64,000 nt of DNA from Siphonodentalium dalli (GCA_032622095.1 CP136066.1:194300816-194364815); one strand, 5' to 3'; shown: positions 24,547 through 36,411, counted from the stretch's first letter. Notes: generated from the letters alone by a model not told the origin. Made by a program: numbers and translations.

Positions 24547-25342
24547 TTATGCGCCTTGCTTCAGAGCTTGTATTAACAAATTATATTTAAGATTATTTTG
24601 TTGTATAAATTTGTATTTTATGTAATCTCGGTTGATATGGGGTAATAAAGTATCTCTCTCTGTTCTCTTACATAAAAGTTTAGACATGTATGGACTTTGT
24701 TTCCGGAAATAGAGTATAGGTGTCTTATACAGCCGGCTGATGTTTTCCAACCATGCATATGGCATGCTATAGTCTGTTGATGCTTGAGGGGTGAAGTTTG
24801 TCATTCTCCAATATTTAACCCTTTCATGCCGAGAGCTGCACTGGTGCAACATTAAAGACCCTGTGCCAATACATTCTCTTATATATGCAAGGTTGCCTCG
24901 CATTTAAAAGAGAATGCATTGGCCTAACAATTTTTTATAACTTTTTCTTACATTCTTTAACAATTTTATCATTTTTTCTTACATTCATTAACAATACAAT
25001 TTTAACATTTTTTCTTACATTCATTAAAAAATTTCATCATTTTTTATCAATTTTTTCTTACATTCTTTATCACTTTTTATAATTTTGTTCTTACATTCTT
25101 TAACAATTTTTATAATGTTTTCTTACATTCTTTAACAATTTTTATCATTTTTTATCATTATTTCTTACATTCTTCAACAATTATAAAAAATAATATAAAA
25201 TTTGTTAGGCCAATGCATTCTCTTATATGCGAGGCGACATATGGTCGACTCGCATATATAAGAGAGTGCATTGGCACAGGGTTTTCGCAAAAATTCAGGA
25301 AGCACCAGTCATGAAAGGGTTAAACCTTGCAAATATCTCAAC
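24547..25342 (-). pseudogene. Possible terminal coding exon split by a TTAA hairpin element
   Basis: A minus-strand frame of about 90 codons (24814 to the stop at 24547) has a protein-like composition, for example NFTPQASTDYSMPYAWLENI and RERDT-type polar stretches. It is cut at its 5' end by a family-B element (24815-25323). Counting one TTAA and skipping the element, the frame continues without a stop for six more codons to a pyrimidine-rich tract ending ttttag at 25343. This looks like an acceptor with a 3'-terminal exon behind it. I do not recognise the protein. It may be an exon of an unknown gene, an old retroelement fragment or chance. Confidence 0.3.
24815..25323 (+). mobile_element. 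TTAA hairpin element, family B, long copy
   Basis: 509 bp with TTAA at both ends. The left end is TTAACCCTTTCATGCCGAG and the right end CAGTCATGAAAGGGTTAA. Shared palindromes lie at 24863-24923 and 25209-25276. The spacer between them is an array of TTCTTACATTCTTTAACAAT-like repeats (24930-25180). It interrupts a possible exon. Confidence 0.8.
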
Positions 25343-25491
25343 CTAAAACAAAGAGGAATCTCAGACAAATCTTTACATGTGAAATCAAATGCACAATCAG
25401 TGCACAATCAGTATACCTGTGATTAGCAATGAAAATGAAAGACAAAAAGCAAAGTTGGCATTCACATTTAAACTGCAATCATTCTATTGGT

Positions 25492-25630
25492 GAATTAAAA
25501 CCCTGAATGGGGTCACACTGAATTAAAACCCTGAATGGGGTCGCACTGAATTACAACCCTGAATGGGGTCGCACTGAATTACAACCCTGAATGGGGTCAC
25601 AGTGAATTACAACCCTGAATGGGGTCACAC
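25492..25630 (+). repeat. 28-bp tandem array, five units
   Basis: GAATTA(A/C)AACCCTGAATGGGG plus TC(A/G)CACT repeats head to tail with no spacers. Confidence 0.9.
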
Positions 25631-25696
25631 AATGGAATATAAAAATGAAACTTATATTATATTGTGAGACTATCTGTAGCAGGCGTCACAATATGG

Positions 25697-25975
25697 TGCT
25701 GCAAATTTGCAGAATAAGATCCCCAGAGGGTGAATTTATTGATGTCACAAATTCACCCTCTGGGGACCTAATTATGCTTAGGCCTGATCTTCTCTTGAAA
25801 GTATCTTCATTATCAAATTAACAAACTTCTTTAGAAAGTTCTTTTTCTTTTCTAGTTTAGTTTCTCTATATCTGGAAACTTAAATCTGTGTCTAGGTCTC
25901 CCATAGCAGATGAGGCCATGCCGAATGAGGTCCCCAGAGGATGAATTTGGTGATGCTAGCCCGCTGTCCAGCACC
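25697..25975. mobile_element. Family-F variant with long interior
   Basis: Palindromes related to family F lie at both sides (25708-25772 and 25930-25965). Between them is an interior with TTTAGTTTCTCTATATCT, as also found at 30632-31066. Confidence 0.6.
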
Positions 25976-26909
25976 ATATTTTTCGGCCTGATCTGTAGAA
26001 ATTGAAACAACAGAGTTTGCTCATGCTCATAGAAAGAAAGTCAGGCCATGCATAATACGAGCTACAAACAACCGTTTTTTTATTGGATTTTTAGATTTCC
26101 AGCATATAGAAATGTTGATTTGTTTAAAAAAGTTAAAAGTCAGAATAATTTATTTATGGTTTAAGCCTTAAAAAAGAAGCCAATTTGATTTCACTATCAA
26201 ATTACAATCCCCATATATTTTCCCATGCCAAAAGATAGTGAAATCGATGCTAATAATCCTTTTGTGGGAGCCAAATTCAACTCTTAGAACCAGGTTTTGA
26301 GTTTTACTCAGCGCACCACAGATTAATGACATTAACTTAACCTGATGAATATAAAACATGAACTATGTTAATTATAATTAAAACTTAATAGTGAAATAAA
26401 TTATTAAACAGATTTAGACAGCACATTATATTTGTAGCCTGACCTGGATGTTAACCTAAAATACAGTCTGAAATTTTCATGCATCCATGGAATTGTCAGT
26501 TTTGTAAAAGTTAAATGTTGTAACAGTTTCAATTTGTAATCCAATTCAATTGTTAAAAGTCAGAGCCAAAGTTGAGCAGCCAAATCATAATTTATATCAT
26601 CGAATCTGAAAATAATTTTCGGAGTTTTTCTCTCCCAAGTCCCAACTTTCTATTTTTCCAAATAGTCATTTATATATATATATATATATATATAAGCAGA
26701 TACCATCACAATTCTGAACTATAATCACAATCATTTCTATCATGTAATCGATCATTCAAGCTGTTGCGCACTCAAAACAAAGCTCACACAATCTACGCAC
26801 CTTTCAGTCAAACTCACAAGTATGCAGAGCCCAAACATAATACATTCAAAATGATTGATGCAAGCTCAACAATTTTAAATCAACCAGATATTTTTAATTA
26901 TAAGATGCT
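25976..26909. other. No gene recognised; (AT)n at 26672-26693
   Basis: AT-rich non-coding DNA with one clean AT dinucleotide run. Confidence 0.5.
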
Positions 26910-27335
26910 TTAAAGGGACCCACGGAACTCGCAGTGCATAAATGTGCAAAAATATAAAAGTCTGTTAAAACATCGCCTCTAAGAAGTACAATATGGAAAA
27001 ATAGATATTCATTATTGATAGTTCCCCAATAACGAAATTTCACATGTTGAAACCATATTTTGTTCTTATACCAATCATTAGTATCACGTAAATAGTATGT
27101 TATTGTCAAGACCATTCACTTTGATATGTAAACAAATGCCAGGTTCTGTGACGCTTTTGTTTACAGAACAAAGCATATAAACTTGACAATAACATAGTTT
27201 TACACGACATTCATGATTGGTTTAAGAACAAAATCTGTCTAAATTTTAATATTCTTTCTGGTTATGGTGGTTTTAACGGATGTGAAAATTTTAACAGCAA
27301 TACCCACAGCTAAGACCATCAATGCCTTTAAACTT
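26910..27335 (-). mobile_element. Diverged family-H-like element
   Basis: Contains TATGTTATTGTCAAG, TATGTAAACAAA, ATTCTTTCTGGTTATGGTGG and CAATACCCAC, matching blocks of family H in the opposite orientation and at lower identity. The ends are decayed. Confidence 0.5.
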
Positions 27336-27498
27336 TGGTGTCGTATTGGACTAATAGGACTTTTATCGGTAATTCCACTGTAACAGAAATCTTTACACAA
27401 CAATGGTTTTGATATCTGAAATCTCGTTATGGAAGACAATCAATGTTGAAAATAAGAACAAAATCTATCGGTTTTTGCATGTACTTGTTGATGATAGC

Positions 27499-27752
27499 CA
27501 AGCCTTGAAATAGTGTGTCTGTCATTTGCAGAATGAGGTCCCCAGAGGGTGAATTTAGTGATGCTACCCTGCATAGCGGACTAGCATCACCAAATTCACC
27601 CTCTGGGAACCTCATTCTGCTGAGGTGTAAGCAGAATGAGGTCCCCAGAGGGTGAATTTGGTGATGCTAGCCCGCTATGCGGGGTAGCATCACTAAATTC
27701 ACCCTCTGGGGACCTCATTCTGCAAATGACGGATACACTATCTCAAGACTTG
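27499..27752. mobile_element. Family-F double palindrome, complete (254 bp)
   Basis: Two ~95-bp palindromes in a row, separated by CTGAGGTGTAAG, between terminal repeats CAAGCCTTGAAATAG and its near complement. Full-length sister copies are at 46609-46858 and 58928-59181. Confidence 0.85.
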
Positions 27753-27803
27753 ATGATAGCTGTTTTACACACTTTTATGAAATTTACAGTAACTTATAAC
27801 ATG

Positions 27804-28020
27804 TAGAGTAATGCCCTAAATAATCGACTCCTTATCCACAGCAGAATGATGGGAAATTTTTCAGGATTTAGTCGGAAATATGGCTTGTTGCCATTCATCG
27901 GAAAGCTCTCACTGTGAGCTTTCCGATGAATGGCAACAAGCCATATATCCGACTAAATCCTGAAAAATTACCAATAATTCTGCTGTGGTTATGGAGTCGA
28001 TTATTTAGGGCATTACTGTA
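27804..28020. mobile_element. Family-E palindrome, 217 bp
   Basis: A single near-perfect palindrome. Outer ends are TA followed by AGTAATGCCC and its complement; the centre is GAAAGCTCTCACTGTGAGCTTTC. TA plus CAGT ends resemble Tc1/mariner termini. Full copies (217 bp) are also at 36740-36956, 55288-55504 and 57475-57691. Confidence 0.8.
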
Positions 28021-28060
28021 TGCTATGTCATATGAGCTCACTTTGAATGCCTTGAGTCCC

Positions 28061-28182
28061 TTAAACCCTTTCATGACGAGAGCTGCGCTGGTGCAGCATT
28101 AAAAATCATGTGCCAGTGCATTCTCTAATATAAGCAAATCTCGCATATATAAGAGAATGGACTGGCTTACAAGGTAAAGTCT
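28061..28182 (+). mobile_element. Family-B fragment
   Basis: Left end AACCCTTTCATGACGAGAGC and one shared palindrome (28110-28172). The right part is missing. Confidence 0.65.
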
Positions 28183-28690
28183 TGAGAGTGTTTGACTTGT
28201 AGTCACTGTCAACACAGCGACGTGAGTTTGACACTCGCCTGTGGACTGCTGGGCTTTATAACAGTGGTTAGAGGTTTCGTGATAAGCAGAGCATGACTGT
28301 AGAGTAATACGCTGTTCAAATCTGGCACCTAGTTGTGACCAATGAGCAAGGTCGCTCGAGCAAGGTCGCTCGTACACTGTGTGTGTGAATAGTCCGTTTC
28401 CTTTGACGTAAACTAGCTAGTGAAATTGTTAGGGATAATACTAGTTTGGTTGCCTTTAAGTGTAAATGACCCGCCTATCTAAAATCACTAATGATGGTAA
28501 TAGAATATCACTTTTGTCAAAGTAGCCCAGTTTATTCCAAAAAACAATTTATATTTATTCTGAACTCCACAACAGTTATCAATTGTAAGTAGCAATTTTA
28601 TGTTATTTCAAAGAATACAAACTCATTTGATCTTGCAAACTTTGTAAAAGTTCTGGTCTTATCTAAACGTAAACAATCAGATCAAATTAT
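28183..28690. other. No gene recognised
   Basis: Non-coding; nothing supported. Confidence 0.5.
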
Positions 28691-28803
28691 TTGTTGCCAT
28701 TCATCGGAAAGTGCTCGGCTGAGAGCTTTCCAATGAATGGCAACAAGCCATATTTCCGACTAAATCCTGAAAAGTTACCTATAATTCTGCTGTGGTTAAG
28801 GTG
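28691..28803. mobile_element. Family-E fragment
   Basis: Centre and right arm only (GCCATTCATCGGAAAG to CTGCTGTGGTTAAGG). Confidence 0.75.
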
Positions 28804-29250
28804 TTAATAAATGTACCATTTTGTGTTGATTTGAATGATAAAAATTGACCAAAAAATCCCACCATTTGATTTGGGCATATAGTCCACTATCGAAGAATAA
28901 GGAAAACATACTTTGATGTAAAGCAGTATTATCCCCACCCCACCGATTTAGCTGGTTTATGTCAAAGGGAACTTTGACTTATGTGTCAAATTCTTACTGT
29001 ACACTAACAATACAGATTAGGCTGTGTAATAATGCGAAAAGTGTTGTCTTCGTCTGTTTTTCAAGAGTTATCTATCCTGGAATTGTGCTACCCTATGAGA
29101 TAACCATCTGCGCCTTTCCACAATATGATTTAATAGTTCCCATTGATGTTTATTGATATGCTTTAATGGAAGATTTTTATATTCCTCTATTATTGCATAA
29201 TTAAATAATACATATATTAACAATGAGATAGAACTGCAAGGAATAAACAG
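28804..29250. other. No gene recognised
   Basis: Non-coding. The 65-codon frame at 28959-29156 has no support. Confidence 0.5.
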
Positions 29251-29409
29251 ACAGTAATGCCCTAAGTAATCGACTCCTTAACCATAGCAGAATTATGGGT
29301 AATTTTTCAGGATTTAGTCGGCAACAAGCCATATTTCCGACTAAAATCCTGAAAAATTACCAATAATTCTGCAGTGGTGAAGGAGTCGATTACTTAGGGC
29401 ATTACTGTA
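29251..29409. mobile_element. Family-E palindrome with deleted centre
   Basis: Both arms are present, ending CAGTAATGCCC and its complement, but the ~60-bp centre is lost. Lies just downstream of the PTK7 stop codon, possibly in the 3' UTR. Confidence 0.8.
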
Positions 29410-29658
29410 TTTAAAGTTAAACGAAATGTGCGCGGATAGGTACAGGCGATGATTACCTCATAGGTTAGTGCATTTCCAGGATAGATATCTCTTGAAAAAC
29501 CTATGTAGATAAGATAACACTTTCAGCTGTAATAGCAATATCATTTGTTCAAAAACACTACAAGGAAATTTTCTTCTTTCATGACATCAAACTGCACCGA
29601 CGCTTCTTGATAAAATAAATATTTAGGCAGAATCAAGTTATTAAGTCTTCGATAACAG

Positions 29659-29664
29659 TTTAAT
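29659..29664 (-). promoter_or_regulatory. Possible PTK7 polyadenylation signal (ATTAAA)
   Basis: On the minus strand an ATTAAA lies about 336 bases after the stop codon. A canonical AATAAA appears further on, at 29149-29154. Either could end the transcript. No transcript evidence is available, and both hexamers are common by chance in AT-rich DNA. Confidence 0.25.
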
Positions 29665-29999
29665 CAATCTCGTCGTCTTATTTTGATGGCACTCCCAAGA
29701 ATTCCTATAATTTTAGAAGTCAAACATATTCTCGTCACTTCGCATGTGATACTGTGCACAATAAATTATCAGAAATTTACATGATCTCTGTGACAAGATT
29801 TCAGGAATAAACTATTTAGGTGAGCCTCCTGAAATCCACACACAGCTTATACACACTCACAATGAACGTCTGCCAACAGAGCACTAGAGTATCCTCCCTT
29901 GGGAAGCATGTCAACCGATATTCATCATAGCTAAATCCACCATGAGTGACTACTGGTTGCAGTCTGGAAACATAGTTTTCACTGGACTGTTCACTGCGC

Positions 30000-30584
30000 T
30001 CAACAGTTATGCTCCGCAACTGACTCGTTCAATAACATCGTAAGTTCGTTGAATGATGGTCGATCCCTTGGACAGTCCGACGTGCACTTCCTTATCGCAT
30101 TTATGATTTTAACAGGACACTGATCACTTATATCCAATGGCATATGTGCCAGTCGTAGTCCGTTCAACACTTCGTCATCCGAGCGCACACGATACGGCAA
30201 ATCTCCAAGATGGAAGACCTCCCATAAATATACTCCGAATGACCAAACATCACTTTTTGTTGAATAATCTTCTTCGAACACAGCCTCTGGTGGCATCCAC
30301 CTGAGTGGTATAACATTCTGTCCTAATATATAATACTCGCCAGCGTAAACGTCTCGGCTCAGAGATAAGAGAGATATTTTTATTTCGAGTCGTGACGTTA
30401 TTAGAATGTTCCTGGCGGCGAGATCACGATGAACTAATCTGTGATTTGAAACATGTTCCATGCCAGCGCATACCTGCCAGCAGAAATTTAATTTTTGTAC
30501 AATAGATAACGGAGGAATTCTGGAAGGATGCATCCTCCTACCAGCATCTGAACGTGTGGCTAGAAGAAACTGCTTCACGTCGCC
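30000..30584 (-). CDS. PTK7: PTK7 terminal exon: kinase C-lobe and stop
   Basis: This 585-bp exon (195 codons including stop) starts after a ctatttcag acceptor with GDVKQFLL. It runs through the catalytic-loop motif HRDLAARN, then SLLSLSRDVY at the place where active kinases have DFG. Next come PLRWMPPEA (the APE region), STKSDVWSFGVYLWEV, and RPSF before a short tail ending NESVAEHNC. The metal-binding DFG aspartate and glycine are missing, as in vertebrate PTK7 where the motif is also lost, so catalysis is not expected although HRD is kept. The short tail after the domain is usual for the family. The open frame extends further upstream into a family-F hairpin element, but the acceptor and homology place the exon start at 30584. 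Confidence 0.95.
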   Translation of the reverse strand, partial: GDVKQFLLATRSDAGRRMHPSRIPPLSIVQKLNFCWQVCAGMEHVSNHRLVHRDLAARNILITSRLEIKISLLSLSRDVYAGEYYILGQNVIPLRWMPPEAVFEEDYSTKSDVWSFGVYLWEVFHLGDLPYRVRSDDEVLNGLRLAHMPLDISDQCPVKIINAIRKCTSDCPRDRPSFNELTMLLNESVAEHNC

Positions 30585-30631
30585 CTGAAATAGAAGTGTT
30601 ATAATGATGAGGTCAGGCCTGAGAATAGGGT

Positions 30632-31066
30632 AATTTGCAGAATGAGGTCCCCAGAGGGTGAATTTAGTGAAGCTATCCCACACAGCAGGCTGGTATCACT
30701 GAATTCACCCTCTCGGGACCTCATTTTGCTTTGGACTCATCTTCTCTGGAAAGTTTATTTATTATAAAATATCTGTAGATACTTCTTCACATAGATTCTA
30801 GTTCTTATTTAGTTTAGTTTCTCTATATCCCCAAATTGGCAGATGACATATTGCATAATCGAGGTTCCCAATGGGTGTATATCACTATATTCACCATTTG
30901 GGAACTTCAATCTGAGTCTATATCTCCCATATCAGATGAGGCCATGCAGAATGAGGTCCCCAGAGGGTGAATTTGGTGATACTAGCCCATTATGCGGGAC
31001 AGTAGTGCTATATTTACCCTCTGGGGACCTCATTCTGCAAATGACAGGCACACTGAACTCAGGCTT
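30632..31066. mobile_element. Family-F variant, long form, next to a PTK7 acceptor
   Basis: Palindromes lie at 30640-30730 and 30948-31040, with an interior of about 215 bp containing a smaller inverted pair (GAGGTTCCCAATGGGTG and its partner). The left edge is about 48 bp from the acceptor of the terminal PTK7 exon. Confidence 0.7.
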
Positions 31067-31155
31067 GGATGAGGTAATAAGAAAGAAGCTTCCACAACTG
31101 AAACACCGATATAACAATAACACGATTTTGAAGGGCATTGTGGTGTATTGATCAT

Positions 31156-31207
31156 TTCATGATGAAAGCTATGCTGGTGCAGCATTATAGATCCTATGCC
31201 AGTGCCA
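31156..31207 (+). mobile_element. Family-B end fragment
   Basis: TTTCATGATGAAAGCTATGC and TGGTGCAGCATTATAGATCC, then cut by a different repeat beginning AAGCCCGTAGCCAGGGGGG. Confidence 0.55.
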
Positions 31208-31450
31208 AGCCCGTAGCCAGGGGGGTTCGTACCATTCGAACGAACGGCCCTTTTTCAGGCATGTGCCCGGAGGAGGTGATGGCCGTTCGCCGTTCGGAGA
31301 AACATGTCATGCCGCGGAGCGGCATGCTATGCTCGTGTCGTGCATACAAGGCCGAACTGTATATTTGCTATTGATCCAGTTGATGCCCGGAACATTCACA
31401 TTTCATTCGAACGAACGGCGCAATGCAACAGCCTGGATAGAGACCGATGC
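31208..31450. repeat. GC-richer repeat beginning CCCGTAGCCAGGGGGG
   Basis: Two TTCGAACGAACGG blocks (31231 and 31407) and GCCGTTCGCCGTTCGG distinguish it from the AT-rich surroundings. Probably a fragment of a dispersed repeat. No coding potential recognised. Confidence 0.45.
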
Positions 31451-31688
31451 CCGAAAATTATATGACAACCCATGTCGTAATATTCCGGAATTGAACCAGG
31501 GGCTTCAACAGAATGCAGCTCAAACTAGCATTATGTAATCACTGGATATGACTATCCAACGGAAGGGTGCCGTGTATATACAGTAAAATTCTGACGCTCC
31601 GAATGCCTCCAATTTTTATCGGACTGAAAATACTCGTATTTTCCATCCGATATATATAGAAATCGTCGCTCCGTTTGCGTTCGCATGT

Positions 31689-31925
31689 AAATCCATGGCG
31701 AAGTGACTGAAACGATCACTATCGGACAACGTTCGCATGACCCCAACGGCACGACGAACGGATCCGACGAACGGATCCGATTATTTTCGCTAACGCATAC
31801 GCAAGCATGTGTGGCTAGCTTAAATCCATGGTGAAGTGACTGAAACGATCACTATCGGACAACGTTCGCATGACCCCAACGGCACGACGAACGGATCCGA
31901 CGAACGAATCCGCAAGCATGTGTGG
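31689..31925 (+). repeat. ~134-bp direct duplication
   Basis: AAATCCATGGxGAAGTGACTG with the following GATCACTATCGGACAACG and CCCCAACGGCACGACGAACG occurs twice. Confidence 0.8.
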
Positions 31926-32103
31926 CTATATATACATCAACATGACCACAGTTGTTTGTTTTTGTCTGTTTATGCATATACGTGTATACATTCCACAACT
32001 GGAGCCACATTCACTAAATATCTCTGGAAAACAAGCGTTTCACGATCACTTTACGCCTTAATAATTTTCTGACCAACGATAGTTTATTATCGTGCTTTAA
32101 AGC

Positions 32104-33459
32104 TACCGTCAAATGGGTATACTTTGAACACTTTTAATATGTTTAGTATCATATCGATAAAATGTGGGCTGTATGTTGATTTTATTGACATACAATTTTT
32201 GGGCTGTGTTGGATTTATTGTAAAATGAAACTTGCACAAGGGGCCATAATAGTTTGATACCAACATCAATTATGTGGTGTTCAAAGTTTCACCACATTGG
32301 GGATACTTTGAACACTGAGAGGTCCTTACAGAAATGAATCATGCTGTTTAAGTAAAGTCACGCCCATATCACATTTGAACCTAGCAAACAATCTGGACAA
32401 TATAATATATGACGGGGGATGGGGTGGTGGGTGGGTAACTAACCTCTATACTCTAATGATCGAGGGGCGCCTGCGGCGCATAAAATACTTATACCTATTA
32501 TTTATGTGGCCAAAAAGCGGTACAGAACCACTTCCCCAGAGTACCAATTGAATACTGCTCCCTATCTTAAGATACTCCAATAGCCATGCAATATTTAGCA
32601 AGTGACTTAGGAATGGATTCACTGTCACAACTACTGGTACTAATATAGGTGCAACATTAATTTTTCAAAATTTTCCCAGGAAAGAATTAGATGTACTAAA
32701 CTACTAGTAGATTAATTGAATATATCCACTGTTCACCCCATATGTTAGTAGAGGCCAGATTTGGGGAATAATGAGGGCAACATCCGGCGAACATTATTTT
32801 AACGCCTCCATACCGATGTATTGGGATTTGGGTCGGCCAAGTTGAATCCCCCATCACAAATATTATCAAACCTGATCCTCCTATATAAACATAAGGGAGA
32901 TTATGATTATGCCCATGCATGTACCACACCCGTCCATTCTGCAATCTGCGTGATACTGACAGCTATATAATAACAAACTCAGCATACTGAAACATAACAT
33001 TTGAATGACTTTGGTGATACTTTGTTCAAAGTATCCCCCATCCCATAAGATACACCTGCGATTTTATGGTTCTGAATTATTTCTAATCATAATTTATATG
33101 TTGACAGATCACAAAGTATTTTCTTGGTTCAATCGACCTATAAACAACATTAAATTTAAAACAATGTTTCTTGGGGGAGTTTATTACAGCCATCTGTATT
33201 TTTGTGTGAAAGTTGACACATGTAAAATTTTAATATCCCATGTGTGATCACCATGTGATATTTACTCTGGGACTGAAATTAAAATTTCCATCCAAAATAA
33301 CATAGTACCATGTTCCTTAAATAAATCACATATATGTAGTTTAAATTTTATCTGAGCAAACAAGCAATTGCCATTTATTACTGGGAATAAATAAAAATTC
33401 TTTTTCAGGAAAACTGTTCAAAGTTACCCCCGTGTCCAAAGTATTCCTGTGTGACGGTA
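32104..33459. mobile_element. 1356-bp non-autonomous DNA element
   Basis: Begins TACCGTCAAATGGGTATACT and ends GTATTCCTGTGTGACGGTA, imperfect inverted ends with TA at the tips. The TIR-like core GGGGATACTTTGAACAC occurs again inside (about 32298) and inverted near 33012. No long frame; non-autonomous. It lies in a PTK7 intron. Confidence 0.6.
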
Positions 33460-33720
33460 TATAGTTTAGGTCGGGTATAAACATTAGGTTCTTTATTCCG
33501 AAGGTTCTTTAGATTTTATGGTGGTCTAAATTATGCCATTTGCATTGTCTTTTCCGAAAAAATTTCCCGGTGGGAGGGCCCCCGGACCCCACTTAAACGA
33601 GAAGGGGGGACACCCCCTCTCGCGCTCTCCCCCGCTCGCCGCTACGCGGCTCGATTCAAATGCCCTCCAATTATATGACGAACTGCCTTCTATAATGGCT
33701 GGCTACGGACTTGAGTGCCA

Positions 33721-33775
33721 ACGGGGTAGCATCACTAAATTCACCCTCTGGGGACCTCATTCTGCAAATGTCTGG
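33721..33775. mobile_element. Family-F right-end fragment
   Basis: GGGGTAGCATCACTAAATTC and CCTCTGGGGACCTCATTCTG only. Confidence 0.75.
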
Positions 33776-33876
33776 CACCATATTATCAACTGTGTTCTTT
33801 TCAGAATATATGAAACGGTGACAAAATTACAATATTTATTTAAAAGCCTACTTCGTGTAGATAAGTAGTTCCCTTA

Positions 33877-36203
33877 TAGTCCAGTGCATTTATGAGAAAA
33901 AATGCCAAACCCGGAACTAATTGCAACAGAATTTTTTTTCTGGAGTAAGTACATAAACCCTCCATAAACAACATACTAAAAATCGGCAAAAATCGGAAAA
34001 AGGGAAATTGGTGAATTTCGTGAAATAAATTTGGGGAAATTTGGTCAAATCATCAATTTATGGGTTTTCATGGATGTTTATAAAAACAATAAAATTCACA
34101 AATCCTACAAAAAGGATGTGTATTGTGTCGTCCTCAGTTTCCTGAACCCAGTACTGAAAACCAGTCCCAAATTCATTACGTATTTTTCGAGTTGTGTGCC
34201 TTCAAAAATGCAAGTTTACCTGATTTCGGCCCATTTTCGGGGCCTCACTTTCGAAGAATGAGCCAAAATGCCTTATTAATGATTAAAAAAAACTAGAGCA
34301 AACTAAAGGGATTTCTCACTGTTTTAGTAATTTCCTCACTAGATTAAACACAAAATATGATTAATATGTGCATCTATAATTAAGAAGAACATTATATTCT
34401 CAAACAAAATGTGTGTTCCATTGTATGGACTTAGCCAATTTTGCCTCTGACACTGAACGTGTGTGATGAAATGCAATATTTGAGGTCATGTAACTCAATA
34501 ATTTAATACCCATATGCCATGCGTTTCTTATAACCTTTTAAGTATGTTGGATTGAACAAATTGTAAAGGTATTAACAGGACATTATTTAAGAAAATCAAC
34601 TTATGGCCCTTTGAATACTTAGTCTTAGCTTGTTTCCAAAGATGCCAGTTTGAGGCATTTTTGTCCATTCTAAAAGGATTTGGGCCATAAAAACAAAAAA
34701 CAATGGGTGTTTTAATGTGTAAAATTATTTGAACTTTCCTCCCACAACACTTAAGTGATAAAAAATTAGCCTTACATTGGTTATGCCATAGTATGTCACT
34801 AGATTTCTTTCATTTTTCAGGAAACTGACTCCAAATTTTAACGTTGGTATAGGGGTAGGAAAAATCACAAAATGCAATCTTATCACCAAATTACAGCCAT
34901 TTCAGACACAATGTTGTTTTCTTCCAGTTTGTGTACATTCCTGTTGCATTATAAAACTGCTTAATACGTTATCGGACGTTGATTTAGAACTTTATGGTTA
35001 TGTTGTATAAAAACAATCTCAAAATGCCAATTTGACATTTCACTGCCAAATTATGACAACAAATATTATAGCTCTGTCAATAAACATAAACAAAGGAAAT
35101 ATGAAATTATGCATGAAAGAACAATGTAAGCAGAAGCTGTTAATATAAAGTTTTATGCTTCAAGATGCATAATTTTGAAGTTTTTGTTGATATGCTTTCC
35201 CCTACCCCATTGTTCTGCCGTTCAAATTTGGAGTAAGTTTCCATAATGATGAGTGAAATCCAGTGACATTCATTGGTACATGGACGTATATATACATCGC
35301 TGATTGGTATAACCATTGAAATGCTATTTTCTCAACAAAAAAATGATTTAAGAGGACAGATCACATAATTTTACACAATAAACTTTCGTTAATTATTCTT
35401 AATATGCCTAAAATCCTTTTAAAATTGACAAAAACGCCCCACAATAGCATTTTCGGAAAAGAGGCTAGACTAAGAGTTCATAGGACCATAATTTTATTTT
35501 ATTCACCAATGTATTTGGAAATTACTTCACAATTTCTTCAATCTAGTATTCTCAAAATGTTATGAGAAAAGCAGAGCATATGGATATTAATTTATTGAGT
35601 TACATGACCTCAAATATGGCATTTCATCACACAGGTTCTGTAGCAAGGCAAATTTGGCTAAGTCCATACAATGGAACACACATTTTGTTTGAGAATATTT
35701 TATTCTCCTTATTCATAGATGCACATATTAATCATATTTTGTGTTTAATCTAGTGAGGAAATTGCTAAAACAGTGAAAAAGTCATTAATTTGGCACTAGT
35801 TTTTTAAATAATTAACCATATAATACGGCATTTGGCTCATTCTGCGAAATTAAGGCTCCAAAATCAGGTAAACTCGCGTTTTTGAAAGCACACAACTCGA
35901 AAAATACTTAAGGAATCTGGGAATGGTTTCCAGTTCTGGATTCAGGAAAATGTGGTCGACAAAATAAGCATGATATTTGTAGGACTTGTAAATTTGAATT
36001 TGTTATATACATTCATGAGAATCCATATATTGATGATTTGACCAAATTTTCCCAATTTATTTTCCATGAAATTCACTAATTTCCCTTTTTCCGATTTTTG
36101 CCGATTTTTAGTATGTTGTTTACGGAGGGTATATGTACCAATTCCAGCAAAAAAAAATTCTGTTGCAATTAGTTCTGGGTAAAACCATAAATGCACTGGA
36201 CTA
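33877..36203. mobile_element. 2.33-kb foldback with ~1-kb arms
   Basis: The left end TAGTCCAGTGCATTTATG is the complement of the right end CATAAATGCACTGGACTA. The arms stay alignable inward for about 1 kb, for example AAATCGGCAAAAATCGGAAA, GGTCAAATCATCAAT, TTTTTCGAGTTGTGTGC, ATATGATTAATATGTGCAT and GAGGTCATGTAACTCAAT, each with its complement on the right. The centre is about 34900-35200. The arms have diverged by perhaps 10-15 percent by eye. No coding frame. Confidence 0.85.
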
Positions 36204-36411
36204 TTAGGAAATGTTCAAATAATAAGTTTAACAGACGACCATATTATGTGAACATTTCCCACCAATGAATATGAATAATTCTGCTCTATCTGTATTTCTG
36301 TCTGTTGTCTGCTTATATATCCTGAACACCCCTCCAAATTAATAATAGACCATTTCAATATACACTGTTATAACTGGGTGGGAGAATCCATTTAGTATAG
36401 TAAGGGTTAAG
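36204..36411 (+). mobile_element. Family-D element, left-truncated
   Basis: From GGAAATGTTCAAATAATAAG to AGTATAGTAAGGGTTAA. It directly abuts the end of the 2.3-kb foldback. Confidence 0.7.

Noticed and set aside
25492-25630. Five evenly spaced repeats resembling a CRISPR array
   Set aside because: The 28-bp units are directly adjacent with no unique spacers, in an animal genome. It is a simple tandem array.
30585-30683. Upstream extension of the PTK7 C-lobe frame (TKFTLWGPHS..)
   Set aside because: It reads from a family-F element through the intron. The acceptor and homology start the exon at 30584.
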